Below are positions 26,998 to 36,111 of a stretch of DNA of 64,000 nt, piece after piece. The notes below the pieces were generated by a model that was not told the origin of the DNA, did no database searches, and saw only the letters and a list, made by a program, of their open reading frames with translations. Position numbers and translations under genes: made by a program. This stretch comes from JAVJUV01 sp047314965 (GTDB taxonomy: Bacteria; Pseudomonadota; Alphaproteobacteria; Rhodobacterales; Rhodobacteraceae). The stretch spans positions 1 to 64,000 of the forward strand of contig NZ_JBLBVK010000035.1 in NCBI RefSeq assembly GCF_047314965.1. Reading direction: 5' to 3'. Numbering within the stretch: position 1 is the first letter of the stretch; each line of letters opens with the position of its first letter.

Positions 26998-27060
26998 TTT
27001 TAAAAGAGCACCTGCCGGTGTCCGGCCAACCAAATGCCCGATAACGTGTGCCGGCATTAC
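26998..27060 (+). repeat. Intergenic repeat, copy 3
   Basis: TTTTAAAAGAG near 26999 and CAAATGCCCGATAACG at about 27031-27046, spaced as in copy 1. The following bases TGCCGG-CATTACG-CCGGTA form a short inverted repeat. Confidence 0.45.
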
Positions 27061-27159
27061 GCCGGTATGGCCACACTTAAGAACGCATACAGCTGTCTTT
27101 TGCCCCAGACCCTCCGCGCCGCCATATGGCGTGACGATTGGAAAGCCTCGCCTTCCCGC

Positions 27160-27450
27160 TCAGGCTGGGATGCGTTTCCGGTTATGCCTTGCAGAGGATT
27201 GGAGTTTTTGACGCGCCGAGAAAAACTTCACTCGTGCTGCCTCAAGTTGCATCAGCGCACGGTCCCGCTCCTCGGCGAGTCTCGGCATGCGCGACCGAGG
27301 TGCCCCTATTGCAAGCACGCGATCGCTCAAAAGACCTGGACACCATCTGCGCGCCTCGTTCCGGGCCTCGCTCCAAGCTCGGTCCACAGCGAGATACCGC
27401 TGGTATGTCAGCACGAGAACACGGCGACGTGTGGCTAGCCTCTCATCCAT
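27160..27450 (-). CDS. Small hypothetical protein, helical, 96 residues
   Basis: From the ATG complement of 27448-27450 (MDERLATRRRVLVLT), with a very good ribosome site AGGGAGGTGG upstream. The product is basic and helical, with a likely coiled coil in the second half (RLAEERDRALMQLEAARVKFF). There are no membrane segments and no known domain. It follows the 58-residue gene by 22 bases and both are likely one transcript. Overlapping plus-strand frames lack ribosome sites. Confidence 0.5.
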   Translation of the reverse strand: MDERLATRRRVLVLTYQRYLAVDRAWSEARNEARRWCPGLLSDRVLAIGAPRSRMPRLAEERDRALMQLEAARVKFFSARQKLQSSARHNRKRIPA

Positions 27451-27472
27451 TTCAGATATCCACCTCCCTGTA

Positions 27473-27649
27473 TCAGCGATAAAGGCCCGGTGTTTCGTCG
27501 CGCTTTTTCTGCTTTTCCCGCATGAGGCGACGAAGAGTATGTTCCATGTCTTCCGCCCATTCCGGCACATGTGTATCGTCGTCAGCGGGGACTGACGTCG
27601 GTTTCGACAAATCGGGATTTGGGCCTGGGTTTTCAGATTGCACCGACAT
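27473..27649 (-). CDS. Small hypothetical protein, 58 residues
   Basis: From the ATG complement of 27647-27649 (MSVQSENPGPNPDLSKPTS), with GGGAGGA seven bases ahead. The N-terminal half is Pro/Asp-rich and probably disordered; the C-terminal half is a charged helix (EWAEDMEHTLRRLMREKQKK). I do not recognise it. The good ribosome site and the tight spacing to the next gene support it as real. Confidence 0.5.
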   Translation of the reverse strand: MSVQSENPGPNPDLSKPTSVPADDDTHVPEWAEDMEHTLRRLMREKQKKRDETPGLYR

Positions 27650-27968
27650 CGCTTCCTCCCAAAACAAGAACAGTCATCGAGGGTGTTCGCGCTTCTTGCG
27701 AGGGTAAGCCGATTTCTCGATGCGGCTCAACCTTGGGATGTTCAGGACTCGCATCGCCGGAGGATGCCGGAGGGCTTGATCGTAGCCGCTGTTGAGCAGT
27801 GTCGGATCACGTCTTCGGCCGTGCCGGGTGAGGTTGGGCATCAGGCGGTGCACTGACGCATCAACTCAGGCGGGCCAGATGTCCTGTCCATTATTGATTT
27901 GAAGGACCGAAGGGGGGCGTTGGACGATTAAGCGAACAAGTTCGTTGCCGATGTGGCCGGCAACACCT
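27650..27968. other. Intergenic, no gene seen
   Basis: A gap of 319 bases. Short frames exist in both directions but none has a ribosome site or a recognisable product. Confidence 0.4.
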
Positions 27969-28535
27969 TCAATATCCGGGCCTGCCAAAAATGCGGAGCC
28001 AGCGAAAGACAAACATCAGTGCCACCATGCAGAGGATGAGGCCTACAAGGTCGCCGGCGGCGTACACGAACAGCGCGCCGGGGACCTGGCGGAGTCCGAT
28101 TAATCCGGAATAGACGAGCGTCTGTCCGATGGAATTGACAAGCGAGGCGAGGGCGCCAACCGCGATCAGTCCCTTCCAGTTCAGTGCCCGGAGGCGACCA
28201 AAATAGCAATCATAGCCAAACAGTCGCATCAGTTCGAAGGCGGCGAAAGCAGAGACCGCGCCGACGGCGATGCCTTCCAGCAAAGCCGGCTCCAGAATGT
28301 TCAGGTCCTTGGACGGGCTAAAAATATAGGCTGAAAGGCTGACGCCGACGACGAGGGCGGGGATTGCTCTCCAGCCATAGGCCCATGTCGCAAGCACCCT
28401 GACCCCGTGCGGCAGATACACGAGGCTCGCGAAAACGGTCAGTTCAGGTAAATATATGCTCTGGAGCGGGGTGATCAGGAGGGCGACCAGCCCGTGGCAG
28501 AGAACGTAGGCGAAAACTATAAAGATAAAGGTCAT
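27969..28535 (-). CDS. Integral membrane protein, 188 residues
   Basis: A very hydrophobic protein with about five or six membrane helices (MTFIFIVFAYVLCHGLVALL, LVYLPHGVRVLATWAYGW, AIPALVVGVSLSAYIF, AVGAVSAFAAFELM, VGLILCMVALMFVF). The segment YLPHGVRVLATWAYGW resembles the start of MASE1-type sensor membrane domains, but no signalling domain follows. It is downstream of the winged-helix regulator on the same strand, about 100 bases away, so regulation by that protein is possible. Function unknown. Confidence 0.7.
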   Translation of the reverse strand: MTFIFIVFAYVLCHGLVALLITPLQSIYLPELTVFASLVYLPHGVRVLATWAYGWRAIPALVVGVSLSAYIFSPSKDLNILEPALLEGIAVGAVSAFAAFELMRLFGYDCYFGRLRALNWKGLIAVGALASLVNSIGQTLVYSGLIGLRQVPGALFVYAAGDLVGLILCMVALMFVFRWLRIFGRPGY

Positions 28536-28637
28536 AGGGTCTGATTACCAACTAAGGACTGGGGATCAAAATCCCCTCGGTATGCTGCACAAAGAGAAGC
28601 CTCGTGGAACGGCTCCAGGCAGACCAGTCTGGTCGCG

Positions 28638-28955
28638 TCACTTTCCGACAAGATCACCGCGGACCACGTAGAACCGGGCCTTATGCCCATCTGCCCTCTC
28701 GAGGAGCCCGAGGGACAAAAGCGACCGAAGCGCTCTGTGAAAGGTGGCCTGGGCGATATCGGAGACCAAGTCATGTCGCCGGATTTGGTCTGACGAAATG
28801 GCCTCTCCTGGGTCCCCGGTAACGGCATGGGCGGCAAGAAGGACGTCCATTTCTGACTGGGTCAGTTCTTGCAGCCCGACGTCGCGTTCCATATCGCGCA
28901 GCATGCTGCGCAGTTCGAAAAGTGCTGAAAGTTTACTCGCTGGTCGTCGTGCCAA
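28638..28955 (-). CDS. Winged-helix DNA-binding protein (MarR-like)
   Basis: About 105 residues from a TTG at 28955 that has AAGGAAG in front; an in-frame ATG at 29075 would add an unlikely N-terminus. The part LTQSEMDVLLAAHAVTGD followed by SDIAQATFHRALRSLLSLGLL and ERADGHKARFYVV fits a winged helix with recognition helix and wing. It resembles small MarR-type regulators without a sensor domain. The adjacent membrane-protein gene is a probable target or operon partner. Confidence 0.65.
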   Translation of the reverse strand: MARRPASKLSALFELRSMLRDMERDVGLQELTQSEMDVLLAAHAVTGDPGEAISSDQIRRHDLVSDIAQATFHRALRSLLSLGLLERADGHKARFYVVRGDLVGK

Positions 28956-29075
28956 TGGACTTGCTTCCTTGTCTGACGTGTAACACGCGCGATTACTAAA
29001 ATTATCATATTGACAACATTTCAATCCCAAGCCACCGTCTTGAAACTCCCAGGACAGTCTCGTGAGTGATGGCAT

Positions 29076-29371
29076 CCTGCGTGAGATTTGAGCATCTCAG
29101 CCCCAGTCGCTCCCGTGCGGCTGGGGTAATTTATCAGGATGATTGGGCTATCGTAAAGAGGCCGGGAGCGTTCTGCATCAATAGATTGATGCTGCAATCC
29201 CGGGGCATGGGGCGTCGGGAAGCCCAATTTGCCCCGGCCTTTCGGTAACGATCGGCGTGATGGCTGTACGAAAAGCGGCAAGTACAATGACTGCTGCCTT
29301 GTGCGGTGGTTCTCTTTATGTCGCGCGCCGGGCATTGGCTTGGTGTTGGGCGACCCCTTTTTCGATACACG
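29076..29371. other. Intergenic, small hairpin only
   Basis: About 300 bases. CCCCAG ... CTGGGG at 29101-29126 forms a hairpin followed by TAATTTAT, a weak terminator candidate. No gene is supported. Confidence 0.35.
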
Positions 29372-30571
29372 CTATGATGGAACGCCCGCGAAGCGCGCGT
29401 CGTTGACTTCATTTACCCTCACGGGCAGGCCCTCTTTCGCCGAGCAGATCGCGGCCATGGTGGTCCGGACGTGGCGCGTGCCATCGGCGCCGGTGTAACG
29501 TGGGGGCTGGCCGGTGGTCAGCGCGTCTATGAATTCAGTGATCTGGTTCAGATGTGCACGGCTGTAGTACGACACCTCGGACTGCCAGATCTCGTCACCG
29601 CCTTCGTCGAAGCGGAGGCTGTCGGTCCCGTCGGTCTTGCGGTGGAGGACGAGGTGGGCGTCTTTGCCCCGCCAAGTAAGGCCGCGCCCGCCCTCGCCGA
29701 GGACTTCGATCATGCCGGTTTCGCCGATGACGCTGACCGAGAAGCCGAACATGGGGTCGTATTTGCCGTTCAGTGCCTCGGCGCGCATCCAGACCCCTTG
29801 GCAGGCGGGGTCGTCGTATGTCCAGGTGATGATCGGGATGTCGCCGGCGCTTTCGGGGCGGTACATGTGGGTCTCGGCGGCGTCTGGCGGCTGCATCCAC
29901 GAGAGGTCGGACTTGAGGGCGTAGACCTCGCGGATGCGAGCATCACTCATCAGGTATTCGGCGGTGGCGAAGAAGTGGACGCAGTGATCGAACATCCACG
30001 GGTAGCCGGCCCCGCCCGCCCGGGTCGAATCGAGGCGCCAGCCGCGGTGATCGTCAGTGATGGCGCGGTCGGTGGCATGGGCGCCGGGGCGTTCGAGCCA
30101 GGTGCCGAAGCGCTGGCGGATCTGCAAGGGTCGGCCGATATGACCCGCGTCGATCAGTGCGCGGGCCTTCATGATCGAGGTCATGAAGATGTAGGATTCG
30201 CCCACCATCAACGTCACGTCCGCCGCATCCGCCGCGTCGCAGGCGGCCTGACCTTCGGCGAGGGTGAGGCAAAAGGGTTTCTCGCAGAGAATATGTTTGC
30301 CGGCGCGGGCGGCGGCGATGGCCATGGGGGCGTGGAGCACGGTGGGCGTGGTGATGTCGACCGTGTCGATCTCGGGATCGGTCAGCATTTGGGCATAGTC
30401 GGTGTAGGTCTTCGGGATTCCGTATTTCGAGGCGATCTGGCCGGCGCGGTCCTGGTCGAGGTCGCAGACGGCGACGACCCTTGCCTTGGGGTGCGCCCGA
30501 TAGGCCTTGATATGGGACTCGCAGACGAGACCCAGACCGACGAGGCCGACTTTCACTTCTGATAGCGCCAT
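29372..30571 (-). CDS. Gfo/Idh/MocA family oxidoreductase
   Basis: A 399-residue NAD(P)-dependent oxidoreductase. The ATG at 30571 follows AGGGGGA. The N-terminal Rossmann domain has VGLVGLGLVCESHIKAYRA and VVAVCDLDQDRAGQIA, then the family motif EKPFCLTLAEG; the C-terminal part is the typical open beta-sheet substrate domain. Members oxidise sugars, inositols or similar polyols; the substrate is not evident. It follows imuB by 75 bases on the same strand but has an unrelated role, so co-transcription would be incidental. Confidence 0.9.
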   Translation of the reverse strand: MALSEVKVGLVGLGLVCESHIKAYRAHPKARVVAVCDLDQDRAGQIASKYGIPKTYTDYAQMLTDPEIDTVDITTPTVLHAPMAIAAARAGKHILCEKPFCLTLAEGQAACDAADAADVTLMVGESYIFMTSIMKARALIDAGHIGRPLQIRQRFGTWLERPGAHATDRAITDDHRGWRLDSTRAGGAGYPWMFDHCVHFFATAEYLMSDARIREVYALKSDLSWMQPPDAAETHMYRPESAGDIPIITWTYDDPACQGVWMRAEALNGKYDPMFGFSVSVIGETGMIEVLGEGGRGLTWRGKDAHLVLHRKTDGTDSLRFDEGGDEIWQSEVSYYSRAHLNQITEFIDALTTGQPPRYTGADGTRHVRTTMAAICSAKEGLPVRVNEVNDARFAGVPS

Positions 30572-30646
30572 GAGCCGATCCCCCTGAGGTAGGCTGCCCG
30601 ATGGTGCCAGTTTGACGGTTTGCGCGACCGTCGGCAATCGGTGCGG

Positions 30647-32302
30647 TTAACCGAAACTGCCCTGGCAGAACCAGCCCGACGACATGGTGGCGCCGTGGGC
30701 GTAGTAGAGCCAGAGCCGTTCGCCGCTGCGAGTGGTGACGCGCCAGTAATCGCGCACGCCGGTGCGCCAGGCGGGATCGTCCAGCCACCATTCGGGCGCG
30801 ATGCGTTCCGGTCCGGTCGCAGCGCGGGTTTCATAGGTGCGGCCGCGCCAGCGGAAATGGGCGGGGAGCGCGGGTGTCGCCTCGGCGGCGACGATCTCGG
30901 GCGGCCATATCTCGATCGGGCGGGGGCCGGGGGGCGCGGGCCAGAGGTCCGCGGGCTCTGACCATGCCGCGGCGGCGATCCGGGCGGTTTTCTCGGGGAT
31001 GTGGCTGTCGGCGGGCTGCAGCCGGGTGATCGTCTCGAGCCCCAGTCGCGCGCCGATCCGGCCCATCAGGTCGTCCATCCCGGCGGTGCCGTTCAGCCGC
31101 GCGACGCCCTGCGCCGCGGCATCGGCGTGGCCCTGGTGCTGACGGGCGTGGACCGGTTCGGTCACCACCGCGGCCAGCCGGATCATGTCGATGCCGAAAC
31201 CCGCCTCGATCTCGCCGGTCTTCATCGCCAGAAGCGGGCGGATGCGGTCGGGCTCGGCCGAGGGGCGGGCCAGCCCGATCTCGGTCCAACCCATGGTGTG
31301 ATCGCTGCGATGCCATTCCAGCCGTACCCGCCGCGCGCCGCGTCCCGCCTGCCGGAGCTTGTCGGCGAGGGGCGGCAGGAGCCGGTCGAGGGCGGCGGAG
31401 ATGTCGCTTTCCAGCCCGATCGGCTCGGGCAGGGTCAGGCGGACGGCGAAATGGTTCCTGGGGCGCGCCGGGCTGACCGGCTCCGGCTCTACCCCCATGG
31501 CTTGATCCAGACGCTGCACGAGGTGGCGTCCGAAGCGCCGGGCGAGTGCCGCGCGGGGCTGGCCCGCCAGATCGCCGATCTGCCGGAGGCCCAGCCGCGC
31601 GAGCGTCTGCACGGTATCGGCGTCGAGGCGCAGGGCCGGGATGGGCAGGGGGGCGAGGACCGTACGGGTCTGGCCGGGGGGCGCGATGAGCCGGGCGGCG
31701 TTTCGCGGGGCCGCTGCCTGGGGCGCGGGACCGCCGCGTTCCCAGTGCCGCCGCTTCGCCGCGCGCGAGCGCGTCGCCCGCGCCTCTTGCGAGATGTCGT
31801 CGCCCGAGCGCACGGCCCCGACCTGTCCGCCCGCGAACCGGGCCAGGGCCCAGGCCGCGCCGACGGTGTCGGCGATGCCGCCGAGAACCGTCAGGCCGAG
31901 ATCGGCGCAATCCTGTTCGACGGCCTGCATCAGCGCCTCTTCGCCGCCGAAGAGATGGGCGCATCCGGTCAGGTCGATGACGAGCGCGTCGGGCGCTTCC
32001 TCGGCGACCCAGGGGCTGAACTTGCCGGCCCAGCGTTGCAGGACGGACAGGAAGGCGGCGTCGGTCTGGGGATTGCGCAGCCGGGTCTGCAATTCGGGGC
32101 ACATGGCGCGCGCGTCGCGAAGCGGCTGCCCGGAGACCAGCCCCGCTGCCTGGGCCTCGGCCGAGAGCGAGACCAGCACCTGGGCGTTGCGATCCTCGCC
32201 CACCACGGCGAAGGGCCGGCCGGGCAGGCCGAAGCCCTGCCGGAGGCAGCGCTCGGCAGAGAGGCGGGGAAACCAGAGCGAGAGGATTCGTCGCTGAGGC
32301 AT
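30647..32302 (-). CDS. imuB: ImuB, Y-family polymerase-like mutasome protein
   Basis: A 551-residue protein that starts MPQRRILSLWFPRLSAERCL (ATG at 32302), the typical ImuB beginning. A UmuC/DinB-like N-terminal part (AEEAPDALVIDLTGCAHLFGG) is followed by helix-hairpin-helix (LARLGLRQIGDLAGQPRAAL), a little-finger-like domain and a C-terminal tail with WRVTTRSGERLWLYYAHG. ImuB lacks the catalytic acids of true Y-family polymerases and acts as the hub between DnaE2, ImuA and the beta clamp in damage-induced mutagenesis. A LexA box overlaps its promoter. The usual partners imuA (upstream) and dnaE2 (downstream) are absent from both flanks. Confidence 0.9.
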   Translation of the reverse strand: MPQRRILSLWFPRLSAERCLRQGFGLPGRPFAVVGEDRNAQVLVSLSAEAQAAGLVSGQPLRDARAMCPELQTRLRNPQTDAAFLSVLQRWAGKFSPWVAEEAPDALVIDLTGCAHLFGGEEALMQAVEQDCADLGLTVLGGIADTVGAAWALARFAGGQVGAVRSGDDISQEARATRSRAAKRRHWERGGPAPQAAAPRNAARLIAPPGQTRTVLAPLPIPALRLDADTVQTLARLGLRQIGDLAGQPRAALARRFGRHLVQRLDQAMGVEPEPVSPARPRNHFAVRLTLPEPIGLESDISAALDRLLPPLADKLRQAGRGARRVRLEWHRSDHTMGWTEIGLARPSAEPDRIRPLLAMKTGEIEAGFGIDMIRLAAVVTEPVHARQHQGHADAAAQGVARLNGTAGMDDLMGRIGARLGLETITRLQPADSHIPEKTARIAAAAWSEPADLWPAPPGPRPIEIWPPEIVAAEATPALPAHFRWRGRTYETRAATGPERIAPEWWLDDPAWRTGVRDYWRVTTRSGERLWLYYAHGATMSSGWFCQGSFG

Positions 32303-32315
32303 GGCGGCAGCACAT

Positions 32316-32330
32316 GTTCTTGTTTTGTTC
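32316..32330. promoter_or_regulatory. LexA (SOS) box, GTTC-N7-GTTC
   Basis: GTTC (32316-32319), seven bases, GTTC (32327-32330). This is the exact alphaproteobacterial LexA consensus, and it ends 14 bases before the imuB start. It also lies 150 bases upstream of the divergent cytochrome c' gene. Confidence 0.85.
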
Positions 32331-32479
32331 CAGACGAAATCTAGGGCAGCGTGCCGGGCGTGTCGAGTCGCAACATCCCGCCACCAATCTCCGGGATCGG
32401 CCCGAATGGCTTGACCCACGGGAAAATCGCTTCATTTTCCGGCCGGGCAGGTGAACGAAAACGAAAAGAGGACAGGCCG

Positions 32480-32911
32480 ATGACGAGGGCATTCCCAACG
32501 ATCATTGTCACCCTCCTTGGAGCGACCGCCGTTCTGGCGCATTCGGGTGTTCAGAATCCGGTAGTTCTTGCCCGGATGCAGACCATGGAGAAGATCGCGG
32601 AGGCGACCAAGGCGCTGGGGGGCATGGCCAAGGGTCAGACCCCGTTCGATGCCGGAGCTGCGCGGGCGGCCCTGGCGCAGATCGAGCAGCATGCCGCCAT
32701 TATCCCGCAGCAGTTCCGGACCGATGCGGACGATCCCAAATCGGAAGCGAGCGACACGATCTGGACCAACTGGGATGACTTCGTGAAGACGTCCGAGGAG
32801 CTTGTCACCATCGCGGCGACGGCCGAGGTGGGCGATCTGGACCAGTTGCGCGCCAGCCTTGGAAAGATCGGCGCCAACTGCAAATCCTGCCACGCCGATT
32901 TTCGAGAATAG
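32480..32911 (+). CDS. Cytochrome c' family protein
   Basis: A 143-residue periplasmic haem protein with a Sec signal (MTRAFPTIIVTLLGATAVLA) and the haem motif C134-K-S-C137-H138 close to the C-terminus, which is the hallmark of cytochrome c' (four-helix bundle). AGAGGA precedes the ATG. The family binds NO and may protect against nitrosative stress; some members are six-coordinate carriers (c-556). It lies near the glutathione-dependent formaldehyde/GSNO dehydrogenase gene, which also acts on NO products, but on a separate transcript. Confidence 0.88.
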   Translation: MTRAFPTIIVTLLGATAVLAHSGVQNPVVLARMQTMEKIAEATKALGGMAKGQTPFDAGAARAALAQIEQHAAIIPQQFRTDADDPKSEASDTIWTNWDDFVKTSEELVTIAATAEVGDLDQLRASLGKIGANCKSCHADFRE

Positions 32912-32917
32912 CCCGTT

Positions 32918-33268
32918 TCAACCGCACTCGACGCGGATGATCGTGCCATCGGGGCGATAGACGATGTTCGTCCGCTGGGGGATGTATTCCTGCGTGACGA
33001 TATCGTCGACGCTGAAGGCCCGCAGCCTTGGACCGGCGGGCAACGTGGCGGCCGCGATGTTGCTGCCGATCAGCGGCCGGTAGTCCCTGGCGTCGCAGAG
33101 TTCGATATCGGCGAGACCCGCGGGGTCTTGGCCGGTCTCCTCGCCCTCGGTTGCGGCGGGTACAACCACCACTTCGGTCACGACGGCATCGGAGTCCGGC
33201 GCAGGCCCGCAGGCCGTGGCCCAGAGCATCGCGGAGCAGGACAAAAAGCGGAAAATCAATTTGGGCAC
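32918..33268 (-). CDS. I78-family peptidase inhibitor lipoprotein
   Basis: A 116-residue protein. The GTG at 33268 has GAGGAAG seven bases ahead and gives a lipoprotein signal ending in ATAC, followed by GPAPDSD; Asp at +3 is near the inner-membrane retention context. After a low-complexity linker the C-terminal 60 residues fit the I78 inhibitor family: CDARDYRPLIGSNIAA, then RAFSVDDIVTQEYIPQRTN and RVECG, with two cysteines that could pair. I78 proteins inhibit elastase-type serine proteases. A long extension of this frame toward 34555 is antisense to the dehydrogenase gene and is not coding. Confidence 0.8.
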   Translation of the reverse strand: MPKLIFRFLSCSAMLWATACGPAPDSDAVVTEVVVVPAATEGEETGQDPAGLADIELCDARDYRPLIGSNIAAATLPAGPRLRAFSVDDIVTQEYIPQRTNIVYRPDGTIIRVECG

Positions 33269-33349
33269 GACAACTTCCTCGGGTTTGGCGTTGATTTCAC
33301 AGAGAGGGTCGCGCAGGGTCAAGCCGAATTGACAAAAAGGGAGAGACCG

Positions 33350-34480
<1,131 letters not shown>

Positions 34481-34494
34481 GGTTTCGCCGAAGC

Positions 34495-34566
34495 GGGGCT
34501 TCGGCGACCGGCCGGGGTGCGCTGCCCCCCGGACCCCCCGAAGCATTTGGGCCAAGAGGAAGGGGG
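34495..34566 (+). repeat. Rhodobacteraceae-type C-rich intergenic element
   Basis: The stretch GCGCTGCCCCCCGGACCCCC, then GAAGCATTTGGGCCAAGAGGAAG, matches the pattern I recall as a frequent intergenic element in Rhodobacteraceae (C-rich block, then ATTT and GGCCAAGATGAAG). It sits between the dehydrogenase and the SecD-head gene. The ATGAAG often found at its end reads AGGAAG here. Confidence 0.55.
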
Positions 34567-34959
34567 CTGCCTGTCTTGCTGCTCCTTGCAGCCGGGCCGG
34601 TGGCCTCGGCCGAGATTCTCGAAGCCGGTTCCACCCGGCCGGACAAGGTTGTCGCGGAGTTTCGGGTCGGCGGGACTCGGCTGGTGCTGGTGGCGGGCGA
34701 TATCGCCGAGGCGGCGCCGAGCTTCGGACAGAACACGCCGGGGCTGGATTTTCGGCTTGCGCCCGATGCGGGCAGGCTCTTCGCGGACCTGACCGAAGGC
34801 GCGATCGGACAGGAGATGTCGCTGGACATCTGCGGCGATACGCTGGTTACGGCGACGATCCGGGAGCGGCTCGACGGCGCGGGCCATGTCGCATTCGAGA
34901 GCCTCGGCGAGGCGGTCTTTTACGCAACGCGCCTGACCGGAGAGATCACCTGTGACTGA
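34567..34959 (+). CDS. Exported protein with SecD P1-head-like domain
   Basis: About 130 residues. The start is uncertain: the frame is open from a TTG at 34477, but translation from CTG 34567 or TTG 34576, directly after AGAGGAAGGGGG, gives a compact Sec signal (PVLLLLAAGPVASA). The mature part has the pattern of the SecDF P1 head subdomain: FRLAPDAGRLFADLTEGAIG, LDICGDTLVTATIRE, GHVAFESLGEA. Such small stand-alone head domains are common in this family of bacteria and their role is unknown. It overlaps the acetyltransferase gene by eight bases. Confidence 0.6.
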   Translation: MPVLLLLAAGPVASAEILEAGSTRPDKVVAEFRVGGTRLVLVAGDIAEAAPSFGQNTPGLDFRLAPDAGRLFADLTEGAIGQEMSLDICGDTLVTATIRERLDGAGHVAFESLGEAVFYATRLTGEITCD

Positions 34960-35437
34960 CCTGACGATCCGCCCAGCGACGACGGATGATCACGACGCGA
35001 TCTGGTCCATGCTGGAGCCGGTGTTCCGGGCGGGCGATACCTACGCGATCGATCCGGGCATCAGCCGCGACGACGCGCTGGCGTACTGGACCCTGCATCA
35101 TGCCTATGTCGCTGAGGCCGACGGTGACCTGCTGGGTACCTTCTATATCCGGCCGAACCAGCAGGGCGGCGGCGCGCATGTCTGCAATTGCGGCTATATC
35201 ACCGCACGCGGGGCCGAGGGGCGCGGCGTGGCGCGGGCCATGCTGGGCTTTTCGCTGGAAGAGGCGAAACGGCTTGGGTTCGAAGCGATGCAGTACAACT
35301 TCGTCCTGACGACCAATGCGCGCGCCATCGACACCTGGCAGCGGGCGGGGTTCATCGAGATCGGGCGCATTCCGCGTGCGTTTCGGCTGCCCGGCGGCGG
35401 CTTGACCGACGCGCTGATCCTGCATCGCTTCCTCTGA
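34952..35437 (+). CDS. GNAT family N-acetyltransferase
   Basis: A 161-residue acetyltransferase from a GTG that overlaps the preceding stop. The acetyl-CoA loop appears as ARGAEGRGVARAML (GRG-V-A pattern), preceded by the strand CNCGYI, and the C-terminal FVLTTNARAIDTWQRAGFIEIG is the usual GNAT ending. The substrate is unknown. Coupled translation with the SecD-head protein is likely. Confidence 0.88.
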   Translation: MTDLTIRPATTDDHDAIWSMLEPVFRAGDTYAIDPGISRDDALAYWTLHHAYVAEADGDLLGTFYIRPNQQGGGAHVCNCGYITARGAEGRGVARAMLGFSLEEAKRLGFEAMQYNFVLTTNARAIDTWQRAGFIEIGRIPRAFRLPGGGLTDALILHRFL

Positions 35438-35523
35438 AACAACGCTTTATTAATCGCCCCTTGCCATTCCCCGGCACAGGGCCGACATTCCCCCAAACTG
35501 ACGACAAACGAGCGGAGCGCCAC

Positions 35524-36111
35524 ATGGCCGACAAGAAAAACGACGATGACGACAAGAAGGAAATGGGCGGCAAGGCGGCCGATCTGTTCTTCAAGTCGCG
35601 CAACGTCATCATCACGGGCGAGATCAACGACAAGCTGGCGCAAAGGATCGCGACGCAGCTGATCGCTCTGGCCGAGGATTCGGACAAGCCGATCAACCTG
35701 TTCATCTCGTCGCCGGGCGGCCATGTCGAATCCGGCGACATGGTGCATGACATGATCAAGTTCATCAAACCCGAGGTCCGCACGATCGGTTCGGGCTGGG
35801 TGGCCTCGGCCGGGGCGCTGATCTTCGTCGGAGCGCAGAAGAAGAACCGTTTCTGCCTGCCTAACACCCGCTTCCTGCTGCACGAGCCGCGGGGCGGCAT
35901 CGGGGGCACGGCGTCGGACATGTGGATTCAGGCAGAGCAGATCCGCATCATGCGCGAGCGTTTCCACAAGCTTTTCGCCGAGGCCACCGGCCAGACGGAA
36001 GAGAAGATCGCCAATGATACCGAGCGTGATTTCTGGCTGAACACGCAGGAGGCGATTGACTACGGGCTTCTGGGCAAGGTGATCCGGACCTCGGACGAAC
36101 TGCCGAAGTAA
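35524..36111 (+). CDS. ClpP-like serine protease
   Basis: A 195-residue protein of the ClpP/crotonase fold. Triad: Ser95 in GWVASAGALI, His120 in RFLLHEPRGG and Asp169 in TERDFWLN; substrate strand INLFISSPGGHVESGDM. It differs from housekeeping ClpP (GxASMGA, MIHQP) and has a very charged N-terminal tail (MADKKNDDDDKKEMGG), so it is a paralogue rather than the main ClpP. Whether it partners with a ClpX/A unfoldase or acts alone is unknown. The start ATG follows GGAGCG. The stop overlaps the start of the NYN gene by one base. Confidence 0.88.
   Translation: MADKKNDDDDKKEMGGKAADLFFKSRNVIITGEINDKLAQRIATQLIALAEDSDKPINLFISSPGGHVESGDMVHDMIKFIKPEVRTIGSGWVASAGALIFVGAQKKNRFCLPNTRFLLHEPRGGIGGTASDMWIQAEQIRIMRERFHKLFAEATGQTEEKIANDTERDFWLNTQEAIDYGLLGKVIRTSDELPK

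Noticed and set aside
29471..30562. 363-residue plus-strand frame over the Gfo/Idh/MocA gene
   Set aside because: Antisense shadow with Gly/Val-rich composition and no domain.
31001..32344. 447-residue plus-strand frame antisense to imuB
   Set aside because: High GC keeps the opposite frame open; the product is Gly/Arg/Asp-rich without domains.
35188..35523. N-terminal extension of the ClpP-like gene
   Set aside because: It overlaps the acetyltransferase gene in another frame; the ATG at 35524 gives the family start.
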